Of a stretch of DNA of 48,870 nucleotides, positions 17,655 to 25,554 are shown piece after piece. Each line of letters starts with the position of its first letter. Position 1 is the stretch's first letter. Made by a program: the position numbers and the translations under genes. Below the pieces are notes generated by a model. That model did not search any database, had not been told where the DNA came from, and saw only the letters and a list, made by a program, of their open reading frames with translations. This DNA comes from CAZZBK01 sp964652155 (lineage in GTDB: Bacteria; Planctomycetota; Planctomycetia; Pirellulales; PNKZ01). The stretch lies in contig CAZZBK010000022.1 in assembly GCA_964652155.1 (NCBI GenBank), positions 1-48,870 of the forward strand. Direction: 5' to 3'.

Positions 17655-18389
17655 ATGGTGTTCCGTTCGTCGCTTGTGCTCGCGTTGTTGTTCGCGCTGG
17701 TTACGCCTCTGCTGGCCGACGAGCCGAAGTTGAATGTCCCGCCCGAGGGTTTTGTGGCGCTGTTCAACGGCAAAGACCTGAGCGGCTGGCGTGGCGCATC
17801 GACCGAGAATCCGCAGAACCGCCTGAAACTCCCGGCCGACCAACGCGCCAAGAAAGATCAACTCTCGGTCGACGATATTCACAAGCATTGGACCATTGAG
17901 AACGGCGAACTCGTCAACGACGGCACGGGCTTGTACCTGACCACGGTCAAGGACTACGGCGACTTCGAGCTCCGCATCGACTACAAGACGGTTGCCAAGG
18001 CCGACTCGGGCATTTACTTGCGGGGCATTCCGCAGGTGCAAATCTGGGACACGACCAAGGAAGGGGGCAAATGGGACCGCAACGCCGACAAAGGCTCGGG
18101 CGGGCTATTTAACAACCCCAAGAATTCGCCCGGCCAGTTGCCGCTCGTCCATGCCGACAAGCCGTTCGGCGAATGGAACCAGTTCCGCATCACGATGGTC
18201 GGCGACAAGGTGACGGTGTACCTCAACGACAAACTCGTGGTCGATGGCGCGCCGTTGTTCAATTACTACGAGAAGGGAAATCCGCCGTTCGCCACCGGTC
18301 CGATTCAACTACAAACGCACGGCGGCGAAATCCGCTGGCGGAACGTTTTCCTGAAGGAAATAGCTCGCCCAGCCGGCAACGGTAACTAA
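17655..18389 (+). CDS. DUF1080 (3-keto-disaccharide hydrolase family) secreted protein
   Basis: A 244-residue protein with a Sec signal peptide (FRSSLVLALLFALVTPLLA, cleavage before DEP). It has the DUF1080 concanavalin-like fold: EGFVALFNGKDLSGWRG at the start, WTIENGELVNDG in the middle and DSGIYLRGIPQVQIWD later, ending with QTHGGEIRWRNVFLKEI. DUF1080 proteins are abundant in planctomycetes; some hydrolyse 3-keto-glycosides. ATG 17655 is preferred over upstream in-frame starts because it gives the signal peptide directly. It is followed by convergent genes. Confidence 0.92.
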   Translation: MVFRSSLVLALLFALVTPLLADEPKLNVPPEGFVALFNGKDLSGWRGASTENPQNRLKLPADQRAKKDQLSVDDIHKHWTIENGELVNDGTGLYLTTVKDYGDFELRIDYKTVAKADSGIYLRGIPQVQIWDTTKEGGKWDRNADKGSGGLFNNPKNSPGQLPLVHADKPFGEWNQFRITMVGDKVTVYLNDKLVVDGAPLFNYYEKGNPPFATGPIQLQTHGGEIRWRNVFLKEIARPAGNGN

Positions 18390-18412
18390 CGCAGCGCCCG
18401 TCCTCACCCAAG

Positions 18413-18431
18413 CCGGCGGCTCTGCCGCCGG
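18413..18431. repeat. GC-rich hairpin between convergent genes
   Basis: An 8-bp stem CCGGCGGC/GCCGCCGG with a 3-nt loop in the 74-bp gap between the convergent DUF1080 and kelch-like genes. It could act as a bidirectional terminator, but no T-run follows in either direction. Confidence 0.4.
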
Positions 18432-18463
18432 GAGTTGTGTCGCGTTGCCTCCAGGCACAAACG

Positions 18464-19675
18464 CTAACGATACCGATACGCCCAGACCGTGGTCCGCTGA
18501 AGGATCACGAACACCTGCTGGATCGGGTCGAAGTACGCCAGGCGCTTGTTCCCGGTGGGCAGCGGATCCCCCTGGGGCTGCAACTTCGTCCAGGCCGGTT
18601 TGTCGGGATCGTAGGCCCAGAGCGTGTCCGTCTTGAACTCGACAAGCAAGCCGTGGCCGCTGACCGGGTCGTAAACCAGCGGGGCATACGCATCGTGCCC
18701 GAGCGGCGCTTGGTCCGAGTCGGGATCGAGCGCCAACACCTTTTTCCATTCGTTGGCGGCGGGGCTGTACTGAAACGTGTCGCGCGCCCGTTGCACAATC
18801 ACCAGCTTCCGTCGCGGGTCGTAATAGCCCACCTGCTCGGGCGCGGGCGATTGCTTGTCGAAGTCTTTGGTCGCCGCGTTGGGTTGCAGGTCTCGCCAGG
18901 TATTGGTCTTGGCGTCATAGAGCCAAGTGGCCTGCATCTGCCAGTTATTGGTGTGCCAGATCGAGCCGTTGAGCTCGGGGATATACTCGAGTAGCCCGCC
19001 GAAAGGCGCGCGCGGGTAGGGTTTGTCGGCGGTCAACATGGTCCAGCGGCGCGTCTGCGGCGAGAAGGCGACCAAGGGTGGGCCCGGGTAGAGCAGGGCG
19101 GGATCGCCGCCGAGTTGGGCAACCGCTTTCTTTTGATCGGTGACCCAGGTGTTCATGAACAGCAGGAGCTTGTGCTGGGGATCGTAAGTCAAGCCCCACC
19201 AAGTATGCGCGATGACGGCCGGCCCGCCTCGCTTGGTGACCAGTACGCCGTCCTTAAACTCGACGTCGCTAAAATCCTTGCCAATGCCCGTGTAGTCGCG
19301 AGGGTTGTCGGGGGCGTAGAGCATAGCCCAGGTGAGCGCGGCCAGATCGAACTCCCAAACGTCATTGATCCGATGCGGGACATTGTGGTTGGCGCCGCAG
19401 AACAAGGCCCGCCGGCGTTCGGGAGCCCAGGCCATCTTGATGGTGAAGTCGCGTCCCACGGGTCCGGTCTTGTGCAGATTGAACTGCCGCGCCGTGTCGT
19501 TGAATTCGCCCACGACTTGTGCCGGCGCGAGCGTCACCGCCTGATTGGGCTTGAGTGCTTTGAGTTGCGCGACCGCAGTCTCATTGACCGGTAAGACGGG
19601 CTCGATCGTCTCCGCCGCGCGAAGCGAATGAACAAGCGACAGCAGGAGTGCAATAGCGAGCAAGGAGCGAAGCAT
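18464..19675 (-). CDS. Secreted kelch-like beta-propeller protein
   Basis: About 403 residues from ATG 19675. That start is chosen because the next 20 residues form a clean signal peptide (LRSLLAIALLLSLVHSLRAAE); an in-frame extension of 16 codons lacks coding sense. The body has repeated kelch/galactose-oxidase-like blades containing motifs such as NDVWEFDLAALTW, PQTRRWTMLTADKPYPR, DAKTNTWRDLQPN and YDPDKPAWTKL. It is probably exported and binds or displays a ligand. I see no catalytic copper-site residues of galactose oxidase. It lies 99 bp downstream of the DUF1501 gene on the same strand. Confidence 0.8.
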   Translation of the reverse strand: MLRSLLAIALLLSLVHSLRAAETIEPVLPVNETAVAQLKALKPNQAVTLAPAQVVGEFNDTARQFNLHKTGPVGRDFTIKMAWAPERRRALFCGANHNVPHRINDVWEFDLAALTWAMLYAPDNPRDYTGIGKDFSDVEFKDGVLVTKRGGPAVIAHTWWGLTYDPQHKLLLFMNTWVTDQKKAVAQLGGDPALLYPGPPLVAFSPQTRRWTMLTADKPYPRAPFGGLLEYIPELNGSIWHTNNWQMQATWLYDAKTNTWRDLQPNAATKDFDKQSPAPEQVGYYDPRRKLVIVQRARDTFQYSPAANEWKKVLALDPDSDQAPLGHDAYAPLVYDPVSGHGLLVEFKTDTLWAYDPDKPAWTKLQPQGDPLPTGNKRLAYFDPIQQVFVILQRTTVWAYRYR

Positions 19676-19774
19676 GACGCGGGTCCACTCGTGGCGGTGA
19701 CAAACGATCGAAACGGATGCCATCGGTCATTTCAGCCGCCGCCCGTTCGCTGGGGCACGACCTCGCGAACGCAT

Positions 19775-21178
19775 TTACGTGAACAAGTCCAGCACCGGCT
19801 TGCCGGTCGTAATGGGGCGCGAAATGCCGCTGTTGTTTTGCGGGTCATTGAGCGGAACATCGAGAGCGTGGTAAATGGTCGCCGCGAATTCCTCGGGTCG
19901 AATGGGGTTGTGGGTGACGTACGCGCCGTGTTTGTCGGACTTGCCGTACACGGCACCGCCGGCGATTCCCGCGCCGGCCATGATGGCCGAAAAACAACTG
20001 GGCCAGTGCTGGCGGCCGGGTGGAATCTGGGTCAGCACGTTGGGCGTGCGGCCGAACTCGCCCGTCACCACCACGAGCGTGTCGTCCATCATGCCGCGTT
20101 CCTTAAGGTCGGAGAGAAGCGCAGCCAGCGCCTGGTCGAGCCGCGGCAGGCAAAATCCCATGCCGTAGGAGCCGTTGCCAAAGGCGTTGCCCATGCCCAT
20201 GTTTCCGCCGTGCATGTCCCAACTGCTGCTGGGAGGCCCGGCCGTGTCATGCGATGCCTGGCCAACCCAGCCGTTGACGGTGACGAACCGCACGCCGGCT
20301 TCGACCATGCGCCGGGCCAGCAGCAGGTTTTGCCCCAGCGGATGGCGGCCGTAGCGGTCGCGCACTTTTGCGGGTTCGCGGTCCAGAATGAACGCCTCGC
20401 GCCCCTCGGCGCGGGTCAAGGCGTCGTAGCCTTTCTCGCGCAGTTGCGCCCAGTCCGTGCCGCGCGCGTCCTTGGCCAGCACGTTGCTCTCCATGTTGGC
20501 GAGCAACTCGCGCCGCTCGGCCAGCCGGGGCGGATCGACAGGGTCATAGATTTCGGGCGGCGCAAAATTGTCCAACGCCGGATGATTCTTTTCCGACCCC
20601 ACGAACACCGGTGCGTAGGCCGAACCAAGGTACCCGCCAATGCCAATGTTCGGCGCACAAAAAACGGGTGGCCCAACGCACTTGATCAGCCAAGCGTTCG
20701 AGACGATGTTCCGTTTGCTGGGCTTATAGCGGGCAACAAACGAACCGAGATACGGCTGTTCATCCGTCACGCCCTGCGCAACGCGCTTTTCGGATTGGCC
20801 GCTGAGCAGGTTGTGCATCGCATCGAAGTGGTTGCTGATGGCACCCTGATGCGACATCGAGTTGATAAGCGTGAACTGGTCGGTGACTTTCGCCAGCTCG
20901 GTGTGCATCTCATTGATGCGCATACCGGGAACGGCGGTGGCGATGGGTTGATAGGGCCCGCGGATCGATGGGGGCGCGCTGGGTTTCATGTCCCAGGTAT
21001 CGACATGGCTGGGTCCGCCGCAGAGCAACACAAAGATGCACGACTTCTCGGACTTCACGGCTTTGCCGCTGGAGTCCAGAGTGTCGCGCCCCAGCACCAT
21101 GCCCGGCATGCTTAGCGACAGCGCGCCCAAGCCACCGGTGATCAGAGCCTGCCGTCGGTTCAATTCATAGGGGTTCAT
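19775..21178 (-). CDS. DUF1501 family protein with twin-arginine leader
   Basis: A 467-residue exported protein. The leader has NRRQALITGGLGALSLSMPGM, a twin-arginine-like signal. The DUF1501 family, related to sulfatase/alkaline-phosphatase folds, is recognised from LLCGGPSHVDTWDMKP, the mid-protein VTVNGWVGQASHD-type stretch and the C-terminal VVVTGEFGRTPN followed by WPSCFSAIMAGAGIAGG. DUF1501 proteins are highly expanded in planctomycetes and often pair with PSCyt/PSD cytochrome-like proteins; that partner is not adjacent here, though one lies at 44179. Function unknown. Confidence 0.94.
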   Translation of the reverse strand: MNPYELNRRQALITGGLGALSLSMPGMVLGRDTLDSSGKAVKSEKSCIFVLLCGGPSHVDTWDMKPSAPPSIRGPYQPIATAVPGMRINEMHTELAKVTDQFTLINSMSHQGAISNHFDAMHNLLSGQSEKRVAQGVTDEQPYLGSFVARYKPSKRNIVSNAWLIKCVGPPVFCAPNIGIGGYLGSAYAPVFVGSEKNHPALDNFAPPEIYDPVDPPRLAERRELLANMESNVLAKDARGTDWAQLREKGYDALTRAEGREAFILDREPAKVRDRYGRHPLGQNLLLARRMVEAGVRFVTVNGWVGQASHDTAGPPSSSWDMHGGNMGMGNAFGNGSYGMGFCLPRLDQALAALLSDLKERGMMDDTLVVVTGEFGRTPNVLTQIPPGRQHWPSCFSAIMAGAGIAGGAVYGKSDKHGAYVTHNPIRPEEFAATIYHALDVPLNDPQNNSGISRPITTGKPVLDLFT

Positions 21179-21230
21179 AAAAACACCTGGCTACGTTGGA
21201 TCAAAATGGTTGGCGAGCGTGCTTGGCTCA

Positions 21231-21293
21231 GAGCGACTCACAGAATGGCAACGGAGAGCGGGGGACCGTCCCCAGACATCTTGTGAGTCGCTC
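21231..21293. repeat. 12-bp inverted repeat in the 308-bp gap 21179-21486
   Basis: Arms GAGCGACTCACA (21231-21242) and its exact complement TGTGAGTCGCTC (21282-21293) enclose 39 bp that contain a further short hairpin GGGGA-CCG-TCCCC. The rest of the gap between the DUF1501 gene and the sigma-54 activator remnant has no recognisable gene. It may be a small palindromic repeat element or a regulatory structure. Confidence 0.6.
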
Positions 21294-21486
21294 GAAAACA
21301 CGTGGACTGCTGGACTGCTTTGCAGGCTTCTAATATAGGCAATTCCATCGGAACGAGCCAGCGCGAAGCGTGCCACACTCCCTCGCTGGCGGCAAAACAT
21401 GTCCGGAGCAGGAAAATACGCGGTATCGCCGTCCGCAAGTGCCCGCCGCTCGACCTGCTCAAGAAAGGGCTGGCGGAGCCCGCCCG

Positions 21487-21922
21487 CTAGGCCAATGCCT
21501 GCGGAGTCAGATCGAGTCGCAGGCCATATTGCAGGATTTTTTTGCGCAGACTACCCCGGGTAATGCCCAGGATTTTCGCGGCGCGAACCTGATTGCCGCG
21601 TGTCGACTCGAGCACTCGGCTCAGGATTAGGCGTTCCATTTCAACGAGCGCATCGCCGTACAAGCCGGCGGCACCCGCAGCCAAGTGTTGGGCCACAAAG
21701 GTGTTCCAATCCGTGCCCACAGTCGCTTCGCTGGCGTTCTCGATGATTGCGGCCGATGTCCGAGAGCGATTGCCCAGCATGGCCAGAAGATCGTCTGAGG
21801 CCAGCACCGTCCCCTGGGTTTCGAGCAGAGCGCGTCGCAATACGCTTTGCAACTCATCCAGGTTGCCAGGCCAAGCATATTGTTGAAGCAAGGCGAGCGC
21901 CTCGGCCGAGATGGAGCGCGTA
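21487..21922 (-). pseudogene. 3' remnant of an NtrC-type sigma-54 activator
   Basis: Only the last ~140 codons of a sigma-54-dependent response regulator remain. The start of the fragment, SISAEALALLQQYAWPGNLDELQSVLRRA, is the end of the AAA+ domain with the conserved YAWPGN element. The C-terminus is a Fis-type helix-turn-helix (LESTRGNQVRAAKILGITRGSLRKKI). The receiver domain, Walker A and GAFTGA loop are absent. The sequence joins porin DNA in a different frame at about 21915-21930. The open frame runs on to 21981 using out-of-frame porin sequence, so a ~164-residue chimeric peptide is possible but unlikely to be functional. Confidence 0.85.
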
Positions 21923-22865
21923 GCTGACCGTGAAGTCGACCTCGTGCCCCAGGTCGCCGCTGCCCGGCTTGTTCGCGCCATTAAAGGCTGTCGAGTTCAC
22001 GTTGTACGGCGAGTCTTTCACGTTAGCCAAGAACAGGTAGTAGTACCACTGCAGGGCCTTGACCTTGTTGTGTGGCTGCCAGGTCAACTGCACGTTCGGG
22101 CTTTGGATGTTGCTGCGGCCATACAGGTCCATGAAGCCCAGGTACTTGTGCCCTAGGGGGAAGAGCTGATTCATCCCCTGACCAGCGCCGGTAATCGTGC
22201 CGCCCGAGGCCCAATCGTAATAGCACCACACGGTGGGCTTCCAGCAATGATCGTCCCAACGATAGCCGCGACCGGCCGTGGCGAACCCGGCCCCGTGACC
22301 CGACTGATCGGTGTTGGTGCCGTACTGCACGCCCCCTTCGAGATCCCAGAGGTGCGGGCCGTCGTTGCCCAGCCAGCGGCCGCCGACGGTTTGGAATTGG
22401 AAGTTGTTCGCGCCGCGGCCGTTGTAATAAGTCAAATAGTAGAAGTCGAACGTGTTGTTCTTGATCGCCTTGTAGGTGGCAAACACGCCTGAAAACTCTT
22501 GCCGATAGTCGGCGCTATCAAACGCCTTGGGAGCCACGATGACCGGTCGCGTGTAGAAGGCGTCGATGTTCCAGTCGTCCCCTTGCCAGAGGAATTTGTA
22601 GCCCTCGAACGTGCGGGGCATAGGCTCCGCCGACGGCCTTGGTCAGCGCCTCGCGTTGCTTTTTAAGCGCGGCCGCTTGCTGTTGGGGATCAAATTCCGA
22701 CGCCGTCTCGAACGACGCGAATTCATCCGAGGCACGGGCTTCTTCGCTGAGAGGCAACTAAAAGGCATCGCCCGGCGGAAGCGGAGCCTGGGTTAGTTCA
22801 ACCGCCCAAACGGTGGTGCTGGCCAGCACGAGCAGTGCTAGCAAACCATGGCGGACCGTTCTCAT
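21923..22865 (-). pseudogene. Degraded alginate-export-type outer-membrane porin gene
   Basis: An ATG at 22865 with a good AAGGAG site upstream begins a signal peptide (RHGLLALLVLASTTVWA). The same frame meets TAG at 22758-22760 (codon 36), then continues (LPLSEEARASDEFASFETASEF) until about 22620. There the reading shifts to another frame showing RTFEGYKFLWQGDDWNIDAF, DSADYRQEFSGVFATYK and FDFYYLTYYNGRG, typical of the middle of alginate-export/OprE-like porins. About 150-200 residues that family members carry between these parts are missing. The 3' end is lost where it joins the NtrC remnant at ~21920. Three independent lesions make this a clear pseudogene. Confidence 0.85.
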
Positions 22866-22896
22866 GAGCCTCTCCTTAGACCGTCAAGCGGAGCAC

Positions 22897-22923
22897 ACGA
22901 ACCATTCCGCCTGGATGGTTCGT
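22897..22923. repeat. Hairpin upstream of the porin pseudogene
   Basis: Nine-bp arms ACGAACCAT (22897-22905) and ATGGTTCGT (22915-22923), loop 9 nt, 32 bp upstream of the porin start. Possibly an operator or leader structure of the former gene. The remainder of 22924-23118 shows nothing recognisable. Confidence 0.45.
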
Positions 22924-23118
22924 TACGGCTGACATCGAACGGAGTCGGCTGAGAATTCCGAAATACCACGCGCCCCGACACAATCAGCACACCTTACCGA
23001 GTGTTTGCTCAAAGGTGCTCGCGGCACAACCGACTCAGGTGACTTCCCGTGCGTCGCAGACGACGGAAAGCGGAAAGAGTCCTTGGAAGGCGAGCCGGCT
23101 GATGCTCGTGGCTGCCCG

Positions 23119-23382
23119 TTACGACGATCGTGCTTGATCGGCAAGCAGCGTTTCCAGGTACTCGACGCAGCCGTCGAGCGTCGCCAATCGCGAATAGTCA
23201 CGCTCCGGGATTTCAAGCTGCAACGTCGCATTGAGTGCGATCAGGAAATTGAGAAAGTCCATCGAATCCAAGTCCAACTGCTCACGCAGCCGCCCTTTGG
23301 GCTTGAGCAGGCTCAAGTTTGCCTCGGGGGCAATCTTTCCCAGCGTCTGCATTACGACAGCACGAATTTCATCCGAGGTCAT
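23119..23382 (-). CDS. Acyl carrier protein-like protein linked to the E2 gene
   Basis: An 87-residue phosphopantetheine-binding protein. The attachment motif LDLDSMDF has Ser40, the usual site of 4'-phosphopantetheine. Length and acidic helical pattern fit an ACP. Its start overlaps the stop of the lipoyl-E2 gene by 4 bp, so it is translated in the same unit as a 2-oxoacid dehydrogenase complex. It is not in a fatty-acid cluster (no fabF/fabG nearby), which suggests a dedicated acyl carrier for this complex, perhaps receiving the acyl group or acting in lipoylation (inference). It is the last gene of the unit. Confidence 0.9.
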   Translation of the reverse strand: MTSDEIRAVVMQTLGKIAPEANLSLLKPKGRLREQLDLDSMDFLNFLIALNATLQLEIPERDYSRLATLDGCVEYLETLLADQARSS

Positions 23383-24578
23383 AGTTGGCCAGGCTCCTGA
23401 AGCAGTCGATCGATGGCCGACAGATAGAGTGCCCCGCGATGACCGTCGCTAACACGATGATCGGCGGCGAGGCTGGCCGTGAGCACGGGTCGAGACACGA
23501 TTTGACCTTGTACCGACCATGGTCGTTCGACCATCTTGCCAAACCCCACCAATGCGACTTGGGGAGGATAGATGATGCCGAACACGGTTTCGACCCCCTG
23601 CTCACCGAGGCTCGTGACGGTGATGGTCGAGTCGGAAAGTTCGGAGTTCCGCAAACCACCCGAGCGGGCACGGTTCACGAGGTCGCGGAAGGCTTGCATC
23701 AGCTCGTCGAGACTGCGTTGGTCGACATGATGCAACGCTGGCGCGATTAAGCCTCCTTGACGCAAGGAGATCGCGACTCCAACGTGGATCGCGTCAGATA
23801 CCAGCGCCCGATCACCCTCCCAGACCGAGTTGAGTTCCGGCACTTCTCGCAGCGCTAAGGCCGCTGCCTTGAGCAACATGACACCCAACAGTAGCCGATC
23901 GGACAGCGCGCGCTGCGAGTTATGCTCTGTCAGCCAGGTTGTCGCTGCATGCAGATCGATCGTCGTACTCAAATAATAGTGCGGAATCTCGCGCTTGGAG
24001 CGAGTCATGGCCGCTGTGATGGTTTGACGCATGCGCCGGAATCGTTCCTCGGCGCTGGCCATTGGTTGCACGGGTGTCGGTTGAACAGGTTGTTTATCCG
24101 CTGCTGCATGCTGAATGTCCTCACGGGTGATCGCCCCCTTCAAGCCGGTTCCCTGCACGCCACGTGGATCGACCCCCAATTCTCGCGCCAATTGTCGCGC
24201 GGACGGTGAGATCCGCAAGCGCGTCAGATCTGCGGTAGACCAAGTCGGTGCTGGGGTGGTTTTGGCCGATTGAGTTGCGGCAGGCACTTGCGGAGACGGG
24301 GCCGCCTGTGTGCCGGGAGAAGTAACAGGCGGTCCCGCCTCGCCATCACCGCGTAGCAGAGCCAAGGGAGCGCCGACAGGCACGATCTGACCCGGCTGGG
24401 CAAGTAGCTTGTCGATCACCCCCGCGTGAAAAATCTCGATATCGATGACCCCCTTGTCGGTTTCGACCGCCGCGACGACATCTCCACGATGCACCGTGTC
24501 GCCTGGCTTCTTGCGCCATTCGACCAATGTGCCGGAGCTCATGTCGGCACCGAGTTTGGGCATCAAGAATTCAGTCAT
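23379..24578 (-). CDS. Dihydrolipoamide acyltransferase (2-oxoacid dehydrogenase E2)
   Basis: A 399-residue E2 subunit that transfers an acyl group from lipoate to CoA in a pyruvate/acetoin/branched-chain-type complex. A single lipoyl domain occupies about residues 1-78, with lipoyl Lys42 in ETDKGVIDIE. A Pro/Ala/Thr linker leads to the peripheral subunit-binding domain (about 120-160: RISPSARQLARELGVDPRGV). The catalytic domain runs from about 175 to the end with the active-site motif DHRVSDG near His374. No E3 (lipoamide dehydrogenase) gene is present. It overlaps the E1 beta gene by 8 bp and the ACP gene by 4 bp. Substrate specificity cannot be fixed from sequence. Confidence 0.93.
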   Translation of the reverse strand: MTEFLMPKLGADMSSGTLVEWRKKPGDTVHRGDVVAAVETDKGVIDIEIFHAGVIDKLLAQPGQIVPVGAPLALLRGDGEAGPPVTSPGTQAAPSPQVPAATQSAKTTPAPTWSTADLTRLRISPSARQLARELGVDPRGVQGTGLKGAITREDIQHAAADKQPVQPTPVQPMASAEERFRRMRQTITAAMTRSKREIPHYYLSTTIDLHAATTWLTEHNSQRALSDRLLLGVMLLKAAALALREVPELNSVWEGDRALVSDAIHVGVAISLRQGGLIAPALHHVDQRSLDELMQAFRDLVNRARSGGLRNSELSDSTITVTSLGEQGVETVFGIIYPPQVALVGFGKMVERPWSVQGQIVSRPVLTASLAADHRVSDGHRGALYLSAIDRLLQEPGQL

Positions 24579-25554
24579 GGCGGGCCATCATTTCGCGGAC
24601 AGCATTGACGATTCGGGGAACCTGCGGCAACGCCGCGTCTTCCAGATGCTTGGGATAAGGAATCGGCACTTCGGTACTGCATACGCGCGCGACCGGCGCA
24701 TCGAGTTCGAAGAAACATCCTTCCATAATCTGAGCGCTGATCTCCGCGGCTAAGCTGCACGTGCGCCAACCTTCATCGATGATGAGTGCCCGATGCGTCT
24801 TGGCGACCGACGCCAAGATCGTGGTCGTATCGAGAGGTCGCAACACGCGCAAGTCGATCACCTCGGCGGCGACCCCTTCTTGGGCAAGCAACTCGGCCGC
24901 CGCCAAGGTTTTTCCCAACGAGCCACCATAGGTGATCAGGCTCACGTCACTCCCCACCTTCCGCACGGCTGCATGGGAAATGTCAACAATGCTCGATGGC
25001 TCATCGGCATCACCCTCGGATGGATAGAGCATGGCATGTTCAAAGATGATGACGGGGTCGGGCTCGCGCAGAGCGGCGGACAGCATCCAGCGGGCGTCGT
25101 TCACCGTGGCAGGGGCGAGCACGGTGATGCCCGGCACGTGGGCGTACCAGACTTCCAGGCTGTGCGAATGCTGTGCCCCGAGTTGACGCCCACCGCCGGT
25201 TGCCATGCGGATCACGACAGGAACACTCAGTTGCCCACCCGACATATGACGCAATGTCGCCGCGTTATTGACAATCTGATCGAGCGCCAGCAAGCTGAAG
25301 TTTACGGTCATGATCTCAACAATGGGCCGCATGCCTCCGAGCGCAGCACCGATGCCGGCACCGGTAAATGTCGATTCGGAGAGGGGAGTGTCGCGAATCC
25401 GCTCGGGCCCAAACTCTTCAAGCAGACCACGGCTGCACGCATACGCGCCACCGTAGCGGCCAACGTCCTCTCCCATCAAGAAGACGCGAGAGTCGTTCTG
25501 CAATGCGTCCCGCAGCGCCGCGCGAACCGCTTCTCGGTAAGTCATGCGTGTCAT
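24571..25554 (-). CDS. 2-oxoacid dehydrogenase E1 component, beta subunit
   Basis: A 327-residue thiamine-diphosphate-dependent decarboxylase beta subunit. Typical features are MTYREAVRAALRDAL at the N-terminus, GEDVGRYGGAY, RIRDTPLSESTFTGAGIGAA, MTVNFSLLALDQIVN and the C-terminal AEVIDLRVLRPLD followed by HRALIIDEGWRT. The frame is open far upstream, but ATG 25554 overlaps the E1 alpha stop as ATGA and gives standard length; a second ATG at 25545 is possible. It works with E1 alpha to decarboxylate pyruvate or a related 2-oxoacid (or acetoin) and reductively acylate E2. Confidence 0.94.
   Translation of the reverse strand: MTRMTYREAVRAALRDALQNDSRVFLMGEDVGRYGGAYACSRGLLEEFGPERIRDTPLSESTFTGAGIGAALGGMRPIVEIMTVNFSLLALDQIVNNAATLRHMSGGQLSVPVVIRMATGGGRQLGAQHSHSLEVWYAHVPGITVLAPATVNDARWMLSAALREPDPVIIFEHAMLYPSEGDADEPSSIVDISHAAVRKVGSDVSLITYGGSLGKTLAAAELLAQEGVAAEVIDLRVLRPLDTTTILASVAKTHRALIIDEGWRTCSLAAEISAQIMEGCFFELDAPVARVCSTEVPIPYPKHLEDAALPQVPRIVNAVREMMARHD

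Noticed and set aside
19628..21115. 495-codon + strand frame opposite the DUF1501 gene
   Set aside because: The - strand has clear DUF1501 motifs and a twin-arginine leader; the + frame has no recognisable domain.
22618..22757. Separate small gene from TTG 22757
   Set aside because: It is the continuation of the porin N-terminus after the TAG codon, so it belongs to the pseudogene.
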